Made by a program: the position numbers and the translations under genes. Shown piece by piece: positions 43,439-54,100 of a stretch of DNA of 64,000 nt. The notes under the pieces were generated by a model. That model ran no database searches and had not been told where the DNA came from. It saw only the letters and a list, made by a program, of their open reading frames with translations. Every line of letters begins with the position of its first letter. The stretch's first letter is position 1. This stretch comes from Christensenellaceae bacterium (GTDB taxonomy: Bacteria > Bacillota > Clostridia > Christensenellales > CAG-138), in assembly GCA_031261085.1 (NCBI GenBank), contig JAISKB010000001.1:62001-126000 (forward strand), written 5' to 3'.

Positions 43439-44572
43439 CTACTGTATTTCGACTGCCTTCACAAGCTGTTTAAGCCGTTGATCCAATTCCTTTTTTGCAA
43501 TCGCGTCGCCCGCAAGCGCGCGCTCGCTCAGCGAGAGCAGCTCATCCTGATAGCGCTGGTATAAAAACGCGTTGGGTATTAAGGGCGCAGCGAGCTTTTC
43601 GCGCAGGGCGCGCAGCGGCTCCAAGTCCGTGGCTTTATCCTCCGCTTCCAACCGTATGACCGGCAACAGGCCCAGCTCCGCTAACGAAGCCTGACTATCC
43701 TCCCTAAGCAACAGGGCAAAATAATCCTCTATATAGGGCAGCTTGCGCGCATCGGCATCCCGCGCTATGCCCACATATTGCACGAGGTCGGTATAGTCTC
43801 CCAGCGCATACGCGCCAAACGCAAACCCCTTGCCCTCGGTTTGCCGGCGGTTTAAATCCCCCACCGCCCGCGCATCCCCAAGCGCCAGCGCGGCATCTTG
43901 ACCATAGAATTGCTCGTATTCCGCCACTTGGCAGGTTAAGCCCAGCCGGGCCGCCAAAAGCTTGCTGCCCGCCATGCCATAGCGCTGCCGGTTCTTTTTG
44001 CCATAGGTGTAGGTGAGCGTATCCACCGCCTGCTGCAGTTCCCCTTGCGTGCAGCCTTCGGCAAGCTGCACGCCCTTCTCCTGCTCCAGCCGGGCATTGC
44101 TCAGCAAAAAATAGCCGCTCAGGGCATAGGGCGCCGCGTAGGTTATGCCCTCCTGCACACCCGTATCCGCTATGCCGCGCACGAATGGCGCGTCGATTGG
44201 GGTTAACGGCATAAACCGCTCCGCATACCCCCACCCCAATGGGAAGGAATATGCATCCGCGCGTTCGCCCCGCGCAAGGCGTTCCGCGCAATCCTCCGGC
44301 GATAGAGCGGTCACGTCGATGAATATGCCGTAATGCCTTTTTTCAAACGCCGCCGCCTTATCCGACAGCCAGGTACCCATGCTGCCCTGATAGGGCTTAA
44401 ACCCCGCGATATGCCATACCGTGATGACGCCGGTATAGGCCCCCTGCTCCTTTGGCTTGCTGCGCAGCGTATTCTCCACGCGCGATAGCTGCAGGTAGCC
44501 GGGTATAAGCCATAAGTATACCGCAATGAGCGCCGCCGCGATGCAGCTGCAAATCCAATCCCTCTTTTTCAC
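43439..44572 (-). CDS. Membrane-anchored solute-binding-protein-like (family 1)
   Basis: A 377-residue protein with an uncleaved-looking N-terminal membrane segment (WICSCIAAALIAVYLWLI) and an extracellular domain resembling extracellular solute-binding proteins of ABC importers (VITVWHIAGFKPYQGSMGTWL, AFEKRHYGIFIDVTALSPED, GITYAAPYALSGYFLLS). No lipobox and no permease genes nearby, so it may be a sensor or accessory rather than a transporter part. GTG 44572 with GGGGTG upstream is preferred; TTG 44578 is too close to that site. Monocistronic, upstream of murB. Confidence 0.7.
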   Translation of the reverse strand: MKKRDWICSCIAAALIAVYLWLIPGYLQLSRVENTLRSKPKEQGAYTGVITVWHIAGFKPYQGSMGTWLSDKAAAFEKRHYGIFIDVTALSPEDCAERLARGERADAYSFPLGWGYAERFMPLTPIDAPFVRGIADTGVQEGITYAAPYALSGYFLLSNARLEQEKGVQLAEGCTQGELQQAVDTLTYTYGKKNRQRYGMAGSKLLAARLGLTCQVAEYEQFYGQDAALALGDARAVGDLNRRQTEGKGFAFGAYALGDYTDLVQYVGIARDADARKLPYIEDYFALLLREDSQASLAELGLLPVIRLEAEDKATDLEPLRALREKLAAPLIPNAFLYQRYQDELLSLSERALAGDAIAKKELDQRLKQLVKAVEIQ

Positions 44573-44616
44573 GCACAATCACCCCAAGATATTGTATGAG
44601 GGCGGATAAAATATGA

Positions 44617-44753
44617 TGTTATAATTAAAGAAAGAGGCTTTGCAAAACAAAGCCCCTACGAATATCCGTCCGGTACGCGGCTGCGGACTGCCCTAATCCG
44701 CAAACCATTGTTAGAAGTAAAAAAGTTCGGTGTTTAGGTTTGGAGGAAAAACA
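44617..44753 (+). promoter_or_regulatory. Extended -10 and structured leader
   Basis: TGTTATAAT (44617-44625) is an extended -10. The RNA that would follow can form GGCTTTG/CAAAGCC (44636-44654), GTCCG/CGGAC (44668-44688) and CAAACC/GGTTTG (44701-44742). The last helix ends on the first base of the GGAGG ribosome site (44742-44746) of a 41-codon ORF, so it could mask translation. I do not recognise a known riboswitch class. Confidence 0.4.
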
Positions 44754-44879
44754 ATGAAGATTACTGCTCTTGACGCCGGACGGTGGATATATTCAGTTGT
44801 TACCAGTATACTAACACCACATGTTGTATTATGCAATACTTTTGCAACAAAAAATTATTCCTCGCAAAAAAGTTCATAA
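44754..44879 (+). CDS. Unrecognised 41-residue ORF behind the structured leader
   Basis: ATG 44754 follows GGAGG by 7 nt and begins MKITALDAGRWIYSVVTSIL, ending TAA at 44877-44879. Its last 6 bases overlap the 3' end of the converging radical SAM gene. The excellent ribosome site and the structured leader argue for real translation, but the sequence resembles no family I know and may be the 5' remnant of a longer gene. Confidence 0.35.
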   Translation: MKITALDAGRWIYSVVTSILTPHVVLCNTFATKNYSSQKSS

Positions 44880-45773
44880 TTTCGCAATATTCTCTTCATT
44901 TTGTGCCGCAAACGGGGGCACAAACGCGCTGTCCGCCGAAGACAGCGATTGTATCAGCACATTGGTAAACCCCAGGGATACACAATGCTCTATGGCCCGC
45001 TCATATTCGCGCCGCAAAAGCTTGCGGTTGAGCGGCGCAAAGCTGGCCTTATGGCAGGGCATATATTGTCCCATCAGCGATATATGGGTCGCCTGGGGCA
45101 GCGCTTTGGCGATAAATCCCAGCACCCGCCGGGCTTCATCCACAGACCCAGGCAGCACCAGATGCCGCACGAGCAGCCCGCGCACAGCGATACCCTCTGG
45201 GTTCAGCCGCAATACGCCACATTGGCGCTGCATCTCCAGCACCGCCTTGGAGGCATATTCGAAATAATCTCCCGCGCCGCTGTAGCGGCTTGCCGCCACC
45301 GGCGTAACATATTTGATATCCGGCAAGTAGATATCCACAAAGCCTTCGAGCCGCCGCAGCGTTTCCACCCGCTCGTATGCGTTGGTGTTATATACGATGG
45401 GCAGGCGCAGCCCCATTTGCCGCGCCATAGGGATGGCCTTGCACAGCACGGGCACATGCGGCGCGGGGGTGACCAGGTTGATGTTATGCGCGCCCTGCGC
45501 CTGCAGCTGCAGCATACAGTCGGCCAGCGCGCCCGCATCCATTTGCACGCCCGCCGCGCCATGGCTTATGGCGTGGTTTTGGCAGAACAGGCAGCTAAGG
45601 TTGCAGCCGCAAAAGAATATCGTGCCGGAACCCCGCGTGCCGCTGATGCAAGGCTCTTCCCACATATGCAGCGCGGCGCGGGCTATATGGGGCGTGCTCC
45701 CAGCGCCGCAATAGCCCGTTGCAAGCTCCCTATCCACAAGGCAAGCGCGCGGGCAGATATCACATGCTGCCAT
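44874..45773 (-). CDS. Radical SAM protein, PflA/AmmeMemoRadiSam-like
   Basis: A 299-residue radical SAM enzyme. The Fe-S/SAM motif is CGCNLSCLFCQN near residue 55, preceded by extra N-terminal cysteines (CDICPRACLVD and GYCGAG) as in the class related to pyruvate-formate-lyase activators. Later conserved segments include GAHNINLVTPAPH and MGLRLPIVYNTNAYE, which belong to this subfamily. Partner substrate is unknown. The gene starts 5 nt after the histidine-kinase stop codon on the same strand, so it may be co-transcribed with the two-component system, although functional linkage is not evident. Confidence 0.85.
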   Translation of the reverse strand: MAACDICPRACLVDRELATGYCGAGSTPHIARAALHMWEEPCISGTRGSGTIFFCGCNLSCLFCQNHAISHGAAGVQMDAGALADCMLQLQAQGAHNINLVTPAPHVPVLCKAIPMARQMGLRLPIVYNTNAYERVETLRRLEGFVDIYLPDIKYVTPVAASRYSGAGDYFEYASKAVLEMQRQCGVLRLNPEGIAVRGLLVRHLVLPGSVDEARRVLGFIAKALPQATHISLMGQYMPCHKASFAPLNRKLLRREYERAIEHCVSLGFTNVLIQSLSSADSAFVPPFAAQNEENIAKL

Positions 45774-45778
45774 ACCCT

Positions 45779-47749
45779 TTACTCTTTTCGTTTTTTGTTG
45801 CGATCCGGCATTTTTATGGTGGGAATGCGGCCCGTAATGCCGCCGGGCTTGGCCCGTTTTTTGGCTTCCTCGCCCATCACCTCATAATCCGCATCCACAA
45901 CGGCGCCGGGCTGTACCCGCGCGGGCGGCTCTTGGGCCATATCCCCCGCGCGGCAGCGGCGGTTTTCGTTGGCGGGCCCCAGCGCGATGGCGTTGGAGAC
46001 ATAGCGTTTGACGGTGAAGGTAAAGCAGGCGCCCTTGCCCGCTTCGCTGCGCACATAAATGCATTCGCCCAGCTTTTCGAGCACATAGTGCGCGATGGAT
46101 AGCCCCAGCCCCGTGCCGCTGCTCCCGCGGGATTTATCCGCCTTGTAAAACCGCTCGAATATGTGCGGCAAGTCCTCTTGCGAGATGCCGCAGCCGGTAT
46201 CCTCCACGCTCACCAGCATGCAGTCGGAGGTCTCCACGCGTATTCGGATGGAACCGCCCGCCGGGGTGTAGCGCATGGCGTTATCCAGCAATATGACCAG
46301 CACCTGCTCAATGCGGTCCGGGTCGGTAAGGCCATCCACCGCCTGCCGCGCGTCGAGCATCAGCTCTATGCCCTTGTTTTCGGCCGCGGCGGTATAGCTC
46401 GAAGCCACATCGCTGAGCAGCTCCCGCATATCCACCCGCATAACGTCGATATATTCGGTGCCCGCCTGCAAGCGGCTTAGGGTCATCATATCGGTAATGA
46501 GGCGGGATAGCCGCATCACCTCGTGCAGCATGGTTTTGTAGTAGCGCTGGCGCGTTTCTTCATCCTGCACCATGCCGTCGCTCAGCGGTTCCAACAGGCC
46601 CCGCACCGCCGTGAGCGGCGTGCGCAGCTCGTGCGATACGTTGGCCACATATTCCCGCCGCGTCGCCTCCAGCCGTTCCATCTCGGTCATATCCTTAAAC
46701 AGACCCACCACCCCCGTGCGGCTGCCATCCTCGTTTACCACCGGGGATATCGTGATCCACAGCATCTTATCGCCCGCCATAGGGTAGGTGATGGTTTGCG
46801 GCTTGCCGGTATCAAACACCTCGTCAAATGTGAGCCACAGCTTGCCATCCTCGGAAATATCCTCCCGTTTATCGGCATTGACCGCCCCAAACATGCGCAT
46901 CAGCGCGCTGTTGCAATGCGTCAGCGCCCCGCTGCCATCCATGGCGGCTACGCCATCGGTAAGGCTTTGGAGTATTTCATCGAGCTGGCTCTTTTCGAAC
47001 CGCAGCTGGTATATGGTGCCGGAGAGCGTTTCGCAAAGGTTGTTGAGCGCGCGGGCCAAAACCCCCACCTCTCCCGCGGCGCTTTCATCGAGGCGAATAT
47101 TAAAATTGCCCCGGCTCATGGTAATCGCGGCCTCACTCATGGCATAAAGCGGCAATGTAGCCTTTTTGATGCGCAGGGCCATGCTCAGCAGCGTAAGGGG
47201 CAGCACCGTGAGCGCCACCCATAAAAACAAAGTGCTGAACCGGTGCCGCGCCAAGGAAACCGTCCCGGCGGAGGGCTGCAGCAACAGCACGCCGCCGCCC
47301 TGCTTCATGGGGATGCCGGTGACCAGCAGCATGCCGCCCTGCGGAAGCTTTACGCTGTCGTCCATCACGCTGCCACCGGCGAGCAGCAAGGAAATTTGGC
47401 TTTGCAGCACCCGCGCCGCATCATCGCTATCGAGAAAGCTGGCTACCGAATCGGAAGCGCTGCTGAAGTACACGAGCGTGCCGTCCTTTTCCACAATGCC
47501 AATCGCGGCATCCGTCGCCTTTATGAAGGAGGCGCAAAGCCGGCCGAACGCGGCCTGGTTCATGCCGCCCGACTGGCTTTCCTCTACCATATGCAAAAAC
47601 AGCTCGGATTTGGCGCGCATATCCTCGAGCTGGGCGCCGGTAAGCGCATCGCCGAGCAAAAAAGCATTGGCCGCCGCCATAACGGCAGCGGCTAACAGCA
47701 TACATACGGTCAGTGTTAGGAGCAAGCGTCGAAAGAATACGCTCTTCAT
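45779..47749 (-). CDS. PhoR/VicK-type sensor histidine kinase
   Basis: A 656-residue membrane kinase: first membrane helix (residues ~10-30), an extracellular sensor domain (~30-185), second helix (~190-205), HAMP (~207-260), PAS (~270-370), HisKA with the phospho-acceptor His in VSHELRTPL near 373, and HATPase with the N, G1 (DTGCGISQED) and G2 (GTGLGLSIAHYV) boxes. A basic extension of about 60 residues after the catalytic domain is unusual. It starts 6 nt after its regulator's stop; together they form the second of two tandem systems. Confidence 0.92.
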   Translation of the reverse strand: MKSVFFRRLLLTLTVCMLLAAAVMAAANAFLLGDALTGAQLEDMRAKSELFLHMVEESQSGGMNQAAFGRLCASFIKATDAAIGIVEKDGTLVYFSSASDSVASFLDSDDAARVLQSQISLLLAGGSVMDDSVKLPQGGMLLVTGIPMKQGGGVLLLQPSAGTVSLARHRFSTLFLWVALTVLPLTLLSMALRIKKATLPLYAMSEAAITMSRGNFNIRLDESAAGEVGVLARALNNLCETLSGTIYQLRFEKSQLDEILQSLTDGVAAMDGSGALTHCNSALMRMFGAVNADKREDISEDGKLWLTFDEVFDTGKPQTITYPMAGDKMLWITISPVVNEDGSRTGVVGLFKDMTEMERLEATRREYVANVSHELRTPLTAVRGLLEPLSDGMVQDEETRQRYYKTMLHEVMRLSRLITDMMTLSRLQAGTEYIDVMRVDMRELLSDVASSYTAAAENKGIELMLDARQAVDGLTDPDRIEQVLVILLDNAMRYTPAGGSIRIRVETSDCMLVSVEDTGCGISQEDLPHIFERFYKADKSRGSSGTGLGLSIAHYVLEKLGECIYVRSEAGKGACFTFTVKRYVSNAIALGPANENRRCRAGDMAQEPPARVQPGAVVDADYEVMGEEAKKRAKPGGITGRIPTIKMPDRNKKRKE

Positions 47750-47755
47750 GCAATG

Positions 47756-48442
47756 TTACTCCACTTCGAATTTATATCCTACGCCATAGATGGTTTTGAT
47801 GCTCCAATTCAGGCCGGTGTTGTCGAGCTTGGCGCGTATACGCTTGATATGCGTATCCACCGTGCGGGTTTCGCCGGCAAAATCATAGCCCCACACCCGG
47901 TTGAGCAATTGCTCCCGCGTAAATACCTGGCCGGGGTTGGAGGCCAGCATGTAAAGTATCTCGATTTCTTTGGGGGTGCATATGATGCTTTGGCCCCGCA
48001 GCGTGACCGTATAGCTTTTGATATCTATCACCAGCTCCTGATGCGATACCACGCCATCATCCGCGTTTTGCTGCTGCTCGCTGGTGCGGCGCAGCACCGC
48101 CTTGATGCGGGCTACCACCTCGCGCGGGCTAAAGGGCTTTACGATATAGTCGTCGGCGCCCAGCTCCAAGCCCAATATGCGGTCTATCTCCTCGCCCTTG
48201 GCCGTGAGCATGATGATGGGCAGACGGGAGTTTTTGCGCACCTCGCGGCACACATCCAGCCCGCTCACCCTAGGCATCATGATATCCAGCACGCACAGCG
48301 AAATATCGCTGTCGATAGCGTCCAGCGCGGCTTGGCCGTCAAACGCGTCGAACACATCGTAGCCCTCGGCCTTTAAGTATATCCCCAACGATTCGTGTAC
48401 GACGTGGTCGTCATCGGCAATGAGTATTTTCCCGGCGCTCAT
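47756..48442 (-). CDS. OmpR/PhoB-family response regulator
   Basis: A 228-residue regulator: receiver domain with acidic pocket (ILIADDDHVVHE), phospho-acceptor Asp in LDIMMPRVSG near residue 54, the Lys of [13 protein letters not shown], then a winged helix (SIICTPKEIEILYMLASNPG, RTVDTHIKRIRAKL). Very close in sequence to the regulator at 50290, indicating a tandem duplication of the pair. Ribosome site AAGGAG. Confidence 0.93.
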   Translation of the reverse strand: MSAGKILIADDDHVVHESLGIYLKAEGYDVFDAFDGQAALDAIDSDISLCVLDIMMPRVSGLDVCREVRKNSRLPIIMLTAKGEEIDRILGLELGADDYIVKPFSPREVVARIKAVLRRTSEQQQNADDGVVSHQELVIDIKSYTVTLRGQSIICTPKEIEILYMLASNPGQVFTREQLLNRVWGYDFAGETRTVDTHIKRIRAKLDNTGLNWSIKTIYGVGYKFEVE

Positions 48443-48486
48443 AAGCTCTCCTTCTTCTTGCGTACCCTCGCGTGTTTTCTGCTGTA

Positions 48487-48495
48487 ATTATAGCA
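48487..48495 (-). promoter_or_regulatory. Extended -10 upstream of the second response regulator
   Basis: Minus-strand TGCTATAAT about 45 bp upstream of ATG 48442, in the 90-bp gap between the two two-component pairs. It lets the second pair be expressed separately. Confidence 0.45.
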
Positions 48496-48532
48496 CACTT
48501 GCGGCTACTGTTGATATGCGGCCTATGTTTTT

Positions 48533-50293
48533 TCACACATTCTCCCCATTGTTTGCTTTTGCGAGCGTAAATGTGAAGGTGACCCGCCCGTTTTCGCTGG
48601 CAGCCCCTATCGTTTCGCCCAGCAGCGCAAGCACCTCGCCGGCGATGGAAAGCCCCAGCCCGCTGCCGCCGCCCGTGTGGGCGCTGTCCGCTTTGTAGAA
48701 CCGCTCGAACAGATGCGGCATATCCGCCTCGTTGATTTCCCCGGGGTTGCTCACGCCAATTTTCAGCCGATCGCCCGAATCTTGCACCTCGATGGTGATT
48801 TGCCCGCTTGCCTGCGCGTGCTTTACGGCGTTATCCAAAAGCGCCACCAACACCTGCTCGGCGCGGTCTGGGTTGGTGTAGGCCGCGGGGCAGTTGGGGG
48901 GCAGCGCGGTTTGTATCTCCAACCCCTTTTCCTTTGCGCTCTCGGCAAAACGGTCGGCCACATCGCACACCAGCTCTTCCATAAGCAAGGCGCGCCGCGT
49001 GAGCGCAACGCCGCCGGATTGCAGCCGCGAAAGCTCCAGCAGGTCGTCTATCATGCGGGAGAGCCGCATGGTTTCGTGCAATATGTTGCCGTAATACCGC
49101 TTTTGATCCGCCGCTTTCGGTACCAAGCCATCCTCCAGCGCCTCCGCCATGCCCCGTATGCAGGCAAGGGGCGTGCGCAGCTCGTGGGATACATTGGCCA
49201 CATAATCGGTGCGGGTTTTTTCCAATCGAACCGCCTCGGTTACATCCTGCAGCAGTATAACGGCGCCCTCGGCCTGGCTCTGCGTGCCCAGCGGGGTTAT
49301 GGTGGCGTGCAGCGTGCCGGCGTGTACAGCTATATCCATCTCGGCGGGCGCACAGCTTTGCAGCACCTGCCGCACGCTTGCGCCCAGCGCCTTAAAGGCG
49401 GGCAGCTCCTCTATACCCTGTGCCGCGCCGCCCCCCAGCAAGCGCAGCGCCGCGGGGTTGCTCTGCTCCACATCGCCATTGGCATCCCACGCGATGATGC
49501 CTTCACCCAGGCCGTTCAGCGTGGTGACCAGCCGATTCCGCTCAAACGTTACGGCGCCTATGGTGGCGCAAAGCGCCTCGCTCAAATGGTTGAGCGACAT
49601 GCCCAGCTGCGCCACCTCCGCCGTGCCCTTTTCGGGGGCGCGGATGCTAAAATCCCCACCCGCCATGGCGTTGGCGATGGCGTTCATTTTGCGTATGGGG
49701 CCCACGATGCCCTTGGAGCTAAAGTAGACCGGGACCGTCATAAGCGCGCTGGATAGCACCATGCTGACGATCAGCGCCACCACCAGGCTGTTGGTCGCGG
49801 CGGTCACCTCCCGCAGGGGCTTTATGAGAAACACCGCGCCTATCACATTGCCGAAGCGGCTGTACACCGGCTCGCCTATGATGACGCCCACCTGGTTTTG
49901 CGTATTGGGCGAAACCATGCGCTGCCCCTGCAGTACGCCTGCTATATACCCCTGCAGCGCCCCCTCGCCCCCGGCTTCGCCCTCTAGAGCAGGGTACGCT
50001 ATGAGCGTGCCCCGCGCGTTGTATACGAATATGCTCGCATCCCACACGGCGTAGCCGGAGCCCACGATGTTTTGGTATTGCTCCACACTGATATAGCCCT
50101 GCAGATAGCTTGCCGTTATGGCGGCGATATACTTTGCCCGGGGTTCGATTTCGGCGGCCTTTAAATCCGAAAACACGATGCGGCCATAGTGGTTGAATAC
50201 CAGCACCGTGAGGAGCGCGCTAAGCCCCGCCGCCATCAAAATCGCGGCTATGGTTTTGGCCAGTATGGTGTTGGCCCGCGCCCGCGGCTTCAT
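48533..50293 (-). CDS. PhoR-type sensor histidine kinase
   Basis: A 586-residue membrane kinase: helix 1 (~10-30), extracellular sensor (~35-165), helix 2 (~170-195), HAMP (~197-250), PAS-like region (~260-350), HisKA with VSHELRTPL near residue 367, and HATPase ending [14 protein letters not shown]. Architecture matches the kinase at 45779 apart from its shorter sensor and lack of a C-terminal extension. Its start overlaps the stop of its regulator (ATGA). Confidence 0.92.
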   Translation of the reverse strand: MKPRARANTILAKTIAAILMAAGLSALLTVLVFNHYGRIVFSDLKAAEIEPRAKYIAAITASYLQGYISVEQYQNIVGSGYAVWDASIFVYNARGTLIAYPALEGEAGGEGALQGYIAGVLQGQRMVSPNTQNQVGVIIGEPVYSRFGNVIGAVFLIKPLREVTAATNSLVVALIVSMVLSSALMTVPVYFSSKGIVGPIRKMNAIANAMAGGDFSIRAPEKGTAEVAQLGMSLNHLSEALCATIGAVTFERNRLVTTLNGLGEGIIAWDANGDVEQSNPAALRLLGGGAAQGIEELPAFKALGASVRQVLQSCAPAEMDIAVHAGTLHATITPLGTQSQAEGAVILLQDVTEAVRLEKTRTDYVANVSHELRTPLACIRGMAEALEDGLVPKAADQKRYYGNILHETMRLSRMIDDLLELSRLQSGGVALTRRALLMEELVCDVADRFAESAKEKGLEIQTALPPNCPAAYTNPDRAEQVLVALLDNAVKHAQASGQITIEVQDSGDRLKIGVSNPGEINEADMPHLFERFYKADSAHTGGGSGLGLSIAGEVLALLGETIGAASENGRVTFTFTLAKANNGENV

Positions 50294-50985
50294 TGCCCGG
50301 CCTCGAATTTGTAGCCTACGCCGTATATCGTTTTGATGCCCCAGGGCACGCCTTCCGCACCCGGCAGCTTTTGGCGTATGCGCTTGATCTGCGTATCCAC
50401 CGTGCGGGTATCGCCAAAGAATTCATACCCCCACACCTGCGACAATATCTGCTCGCGGTCCAGCACCCGCCCGGGGTGCGATGCGAGCAGGTACAGTATT
50501 TCCACCTCTTTGGGCGTAAAGCGCACGGCCTCGCCCTGCACGCGCACAACGTAGGTATCGAGGTTGATTTCCAGCCCCTCGAAATGCAGCGCGCGCCCCG
50601 CATTTAAATCCGCATCGCCGAAGCGGCGCAGCACGGCTTTTACCCGCGCCACCACCTCCCTCGAACTGAAGGGCTTTACGATGTAATCATCCGCGCCCAG
50701 CTCCAGCCCCAAAATGCGGTCTATCTCTTCTCCCTTGGCCGTGAGCATGATGATGGGCACGCGGCTTTTGGCGCGTATGGCGCGGCACACATCGATGCCG
50801 CTCATTTTGGGCATCATGATATCCAATAAAATCAGGTCGGGGCGTTTTTCTTCATATAACAGAAACGCCTGCTCGCCATCGAACGCGGAATCGTATATAT
50901 ACCCCTCGTTTTGCAAATACGCGCCCAGCGTTTCGTGTATGATAGCCTGATCGTCACAGATTAAAATGCGCTGTTTCCCCGCCAT
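50290..50985 (-). CDS. OmpR/PhoB-family response regulator
   Basis: A 231-residue regulator with receiver ([15 protein letters not shown], phospho-acceptor in [23 protein letters not shown]) and winged helix ([19 protein letters not shown]). ATG 50985 with GAAGGTGGG upstream is the family start; a longer frame to 51102 reads across the promoter region. Paralogue of the regulator at 47756. Divergent from the CotH gene, so it may control that gene. Confidence 0.93.
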   Translation of the reverse strand: MAGKQRILICDDQAIIHETLGAYLQNEGYIYDSAFDGEQAFLLYEEKRPDLILLDIMMPKMSGIDVCRAIRAKSRVPIIMLTAKGEEIDRILGLELGADDYIVKPFSSREVVARVKAVLRRFGDADLNAGRALHFEGLEINLDTYVVRVQGEAVRFTPKEVEILYLLASHPGRVLDREQILSQVWGYEFFGDTRTVDTQIKRIRQKLPGAEGVPWGIKTIYGVGYKFEAGQ

Positions 50986-51018
50986 ATGCCCACCTTCTTT
51001 TACTTTTGCTTTGGTTTG

Positions 51019-51047
51019 ATTATAGTATGCCGTTTTTGCCCGCGCAA
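51019..51047 (-). promoter_or_regulatory. Promoter of the first two-component operon
   Basis: Minus-strand TTGCGC (51047-51042) and TATAAT (51024-51019), 17-bp spacing; only the -10 is strong. Confidence 0.5.
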
Positions 51048-51114
51048 GGAAATACTGCGAAGTGTCATAATTGTGCAAAATTCCATCATTTTTGCGCCAC
51101 ACAATTTTTGCCGG

Positions 51115-51143
51115 ATGAAAAACCCCATGCGCTATGTTATAAT
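51115..51143 (+). promoter_or_regulatory. Promoter directly abutting the CotH start codon
   Basis: ATGAAA (51115-51120), 17-bp spacer, TATAAT (51138-51143) with extended TGT. The -10 ends 7 nt before ATG 51151 and the interval is GTTTTTT, without a ribosome site, so the mRNA is probably leaderless. Confidence 0.55.
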
Positions 51144-51150
51144 GTTTTTT

Positions 51151-54100
51151 ATGAAAAGGATATATATTCGTGCTTATAAAGCGATTGCATGCGGGGTGTT
51201 CGCCCTCGCCTTATTGGCCTGCGCCGTTGGCTGCCAAAACTTCAGCTTCACGCTGCCGACCTTTTCGCTCCCCACCGGCAGCCCGCAAGTGACGCTCGTC
51301 ATCAACGAGGTGGTCACCTCCAACTCGCTATCCCTCACCGACCCCGCCCTGGGCTCGCCGGATTGGATTGAGCTCTACAACGCCACCGGCAACGATATGG
51401 ACTTAACGGGCTATGGCTTGAGCGATAACATCAAAGAGCCGCACAAGTGGGTGTTCCCCGAAACCACGCTGCGCGCCGGCGGGTACATCCTCGTATACGC
51501 GGCCAAGCAAAGCAATACGGGCGCGCTGTGCACCGGCTTTGGGCTTTCCAAAAAAGGCGAAACGCTGTTTTTGACCGACGCGTACTACAACGTTTTACAA
51601 CAGCTCGAAATACCCGCGCTGCCCACCGATATATCCTACGCGCGGGGGGACGACGGCCTGTATGGCTATTGCTCCGCGCCCACGCCCATGGAAGCGAACC
51701 ACGATGTCGTATACGCCGGCGCGCCGGATGCTTCGGCCCCCGCTTCGCAGAGCGGGCTCACGCTCACCGAGGTGATGCCCCGCGCAAGCAGCAGCCATAC
51801 AACCGGCGATGGCTCCAGCTACCCATGGGCAGAGCTATACAACACATCCGATCAAGCGCTGCTGCTATCCGATTATTACCTTTCGGATGCGATAGGCGAG
51901 CCCAACAAGTGCCGGTTGCCAGAGGTTACGCTAAACGCGGGAGAATATGCCGTCGTTTGGTTTGCGGGCAGCGAGCGCACCCTAAATGACGAGCTGTTTG
52001 CCGCCATGAGGCTGGGTAAAAACGACACTTTGCTCTGTTTGGCGGATGGCCGCGGCGCCATCGTGACCATGCTGGATTGGCCGCAGGAAATACCCGAGGG
52101 CGTTTGTGTGCTGGCCGAGGGCGGATATACCGCGGCGGCCACGCCCGGCGCGGCAAACGGGCCCGCGGAGTTTAACACACTGCAATTTTCCAACATGGAT
52201 GCAAGCGCCCCCATACGCATCAACGAGGTGCTGCTGCACAATGCATACAGCCTGCGGGATGATACCGGCGAGCGCACCGCCTGGGCCGAGCTGTACAATG
52301 GCTCCCTTAGCGCGGTTTCGCTGGGCGGTTACTACCTGAGCGACAGCCCGGACGCCCCGTTTAAGTGGGCGTTCCCCCAGGATGTCAGCATAGAGCCGGG
52401 CGCATATTTGCTGGTGTTCCTTTCCGGCAAAGCGCAAACGCCGGGCGGCGCGCTGCACACGCCGTTTAAGCTTTCCCGCTCGGACGAGGCTTTGGTTTTA
52501 ACGGATTCCTCCAGCCTGGGGCAGGATACCATTCCCCTGCCGCCCTCCTTGGGCAGCAATGTTTCCATAGGCAGGGCAACGGATGGTTCCTTCGTATACT
52601 ACACCACGCCTACGCCGGGCGCGGCCAATACCACCCACGCGCAAACCGAGCCGCTCGCCAGCGACTATACCGATATGCAGAACATATACATCAGCGAGGT
52701 GAGCGCCGTTTCCCCCGCCAAAAGCCGCAGGGCGGATTGGATCGAGCTGCACAACGCTTCTTCCTCTGCGGCCGATTTGTCGGGTTGGGCCATCAGCGAC
52801 AGCACGGATGATTTGGCCCGGTACACGATTGCTTCACTCACCATACCCGCCGGCGGCTATGCCACCATCAGCGCGGCATCGGCAAGCAGCAAGGGCGCAT
52901 CGGCGCCCTTTGGTATATCTTCCGCCGGTGAAACGCTGCTGCTCTCCGATAAAAACGGCAATTTGCGGGATATATTCCGCACCGGGGCGCTGCGCCTTGG
53001 GTTAACCTCCGGCCGCAACGCAAGCAGCGCCAACCGCGTGTTTTACCTCGGCAGCTCGCAAAACGCGGCCAACGCGGCGGAATCCTATACGGGATTTGTC
53101 GCCGAACCGATGTTTTCCAGCCTAAGCCTCTATCACACGGCGCCGTTTTCGCTCTCGCTATCCTCCCTTACCCGGGGCGCTTCGCTATATTATACGCTCA
53201 ACGGCAGCAAGCCCGATACGGCCTCCATGCCCTATACCGGCCCCATCCCCATCGAAAAAAACACGGTGCTGCGCGCCATCGCCTATGCCGACGGGCTGCT
53301 GCCCAGCGATGTTGTGACCGCCACGTTTTTGTTTGAACAGCCCCACACCGTGCCCGTGGTGTGTTTGGCCGCCGACAGCGCGGATTGGAACACGCTGTAT
53401 TCCGTTACCCTGCGGGAAAATCGCACCGAGCGCGAAGGGCATTTTTCATTTTATGAGGCGGATGGCGCGCTGGGCACGGCGTTTGGCTGCGGCCTGCGCG
53501 CAAGCGGCTCCTCCACGCTGTTGGCGCGGCAAAAATCCCTGGCGGTATACCTTCGCGGCGCATATGGGCAGGGCGATACCAGCTACCCCTTCTTTGCCGA
53601 CTGCGCGGTAAGCACGTTTTCTTCCCTGGTGCTGCGCAATTCGGGGCAGGACCGGGATAAAACCCGCATACGAGATAGCCTGTTTTCGCGCCTGGTGAAG
53701 GGATTGCGGGTGGACAATGCCGAAACCCGCATCGTGGTCGTATATGTAAACGGCCAATACTGGGGCATTTACGATTTAAACGAAAACCAAAATGAAGACT
53801 ATCTCGCCGCATATTATGGAGTGGACCCGGATGCGGTGGATATTATACGCCGCAATGTGGGCGCGCTCTCTGGGCGCAATACCGACTTTAAGCGCGTGCG
53901 CGCCTATGGGCTCAATACCGACCTTTCGGATGACGCGCGCTTTGCGGAATTTACCAACTGGGTGGATACCGAATATTTTACCGATTACCTGATTGCGCAA
54001 ACCTATTTTGCCAACGGCGATATGTTCAACCAAAAATACTGGCGTTCGCAGGATTATGCCGTAAAGTGGCGGCCGGTGTTCTACGACCTCGATTTGGCGC

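Noticed and set aside
44636..44753. Known riboswitch in the leader
   Set aside because: I compared it by eye with remembered core motifs of c-di-GMP, glutamine, preQ1, fluoride, TPP, cobalamin and nickel/cobalt elements; none fits.
48677..49756. 359-codon plus-strand open frame
   Set aside because: Antisense to the histidine kinase at 48533-50293, whose catalytic boxes are intact.
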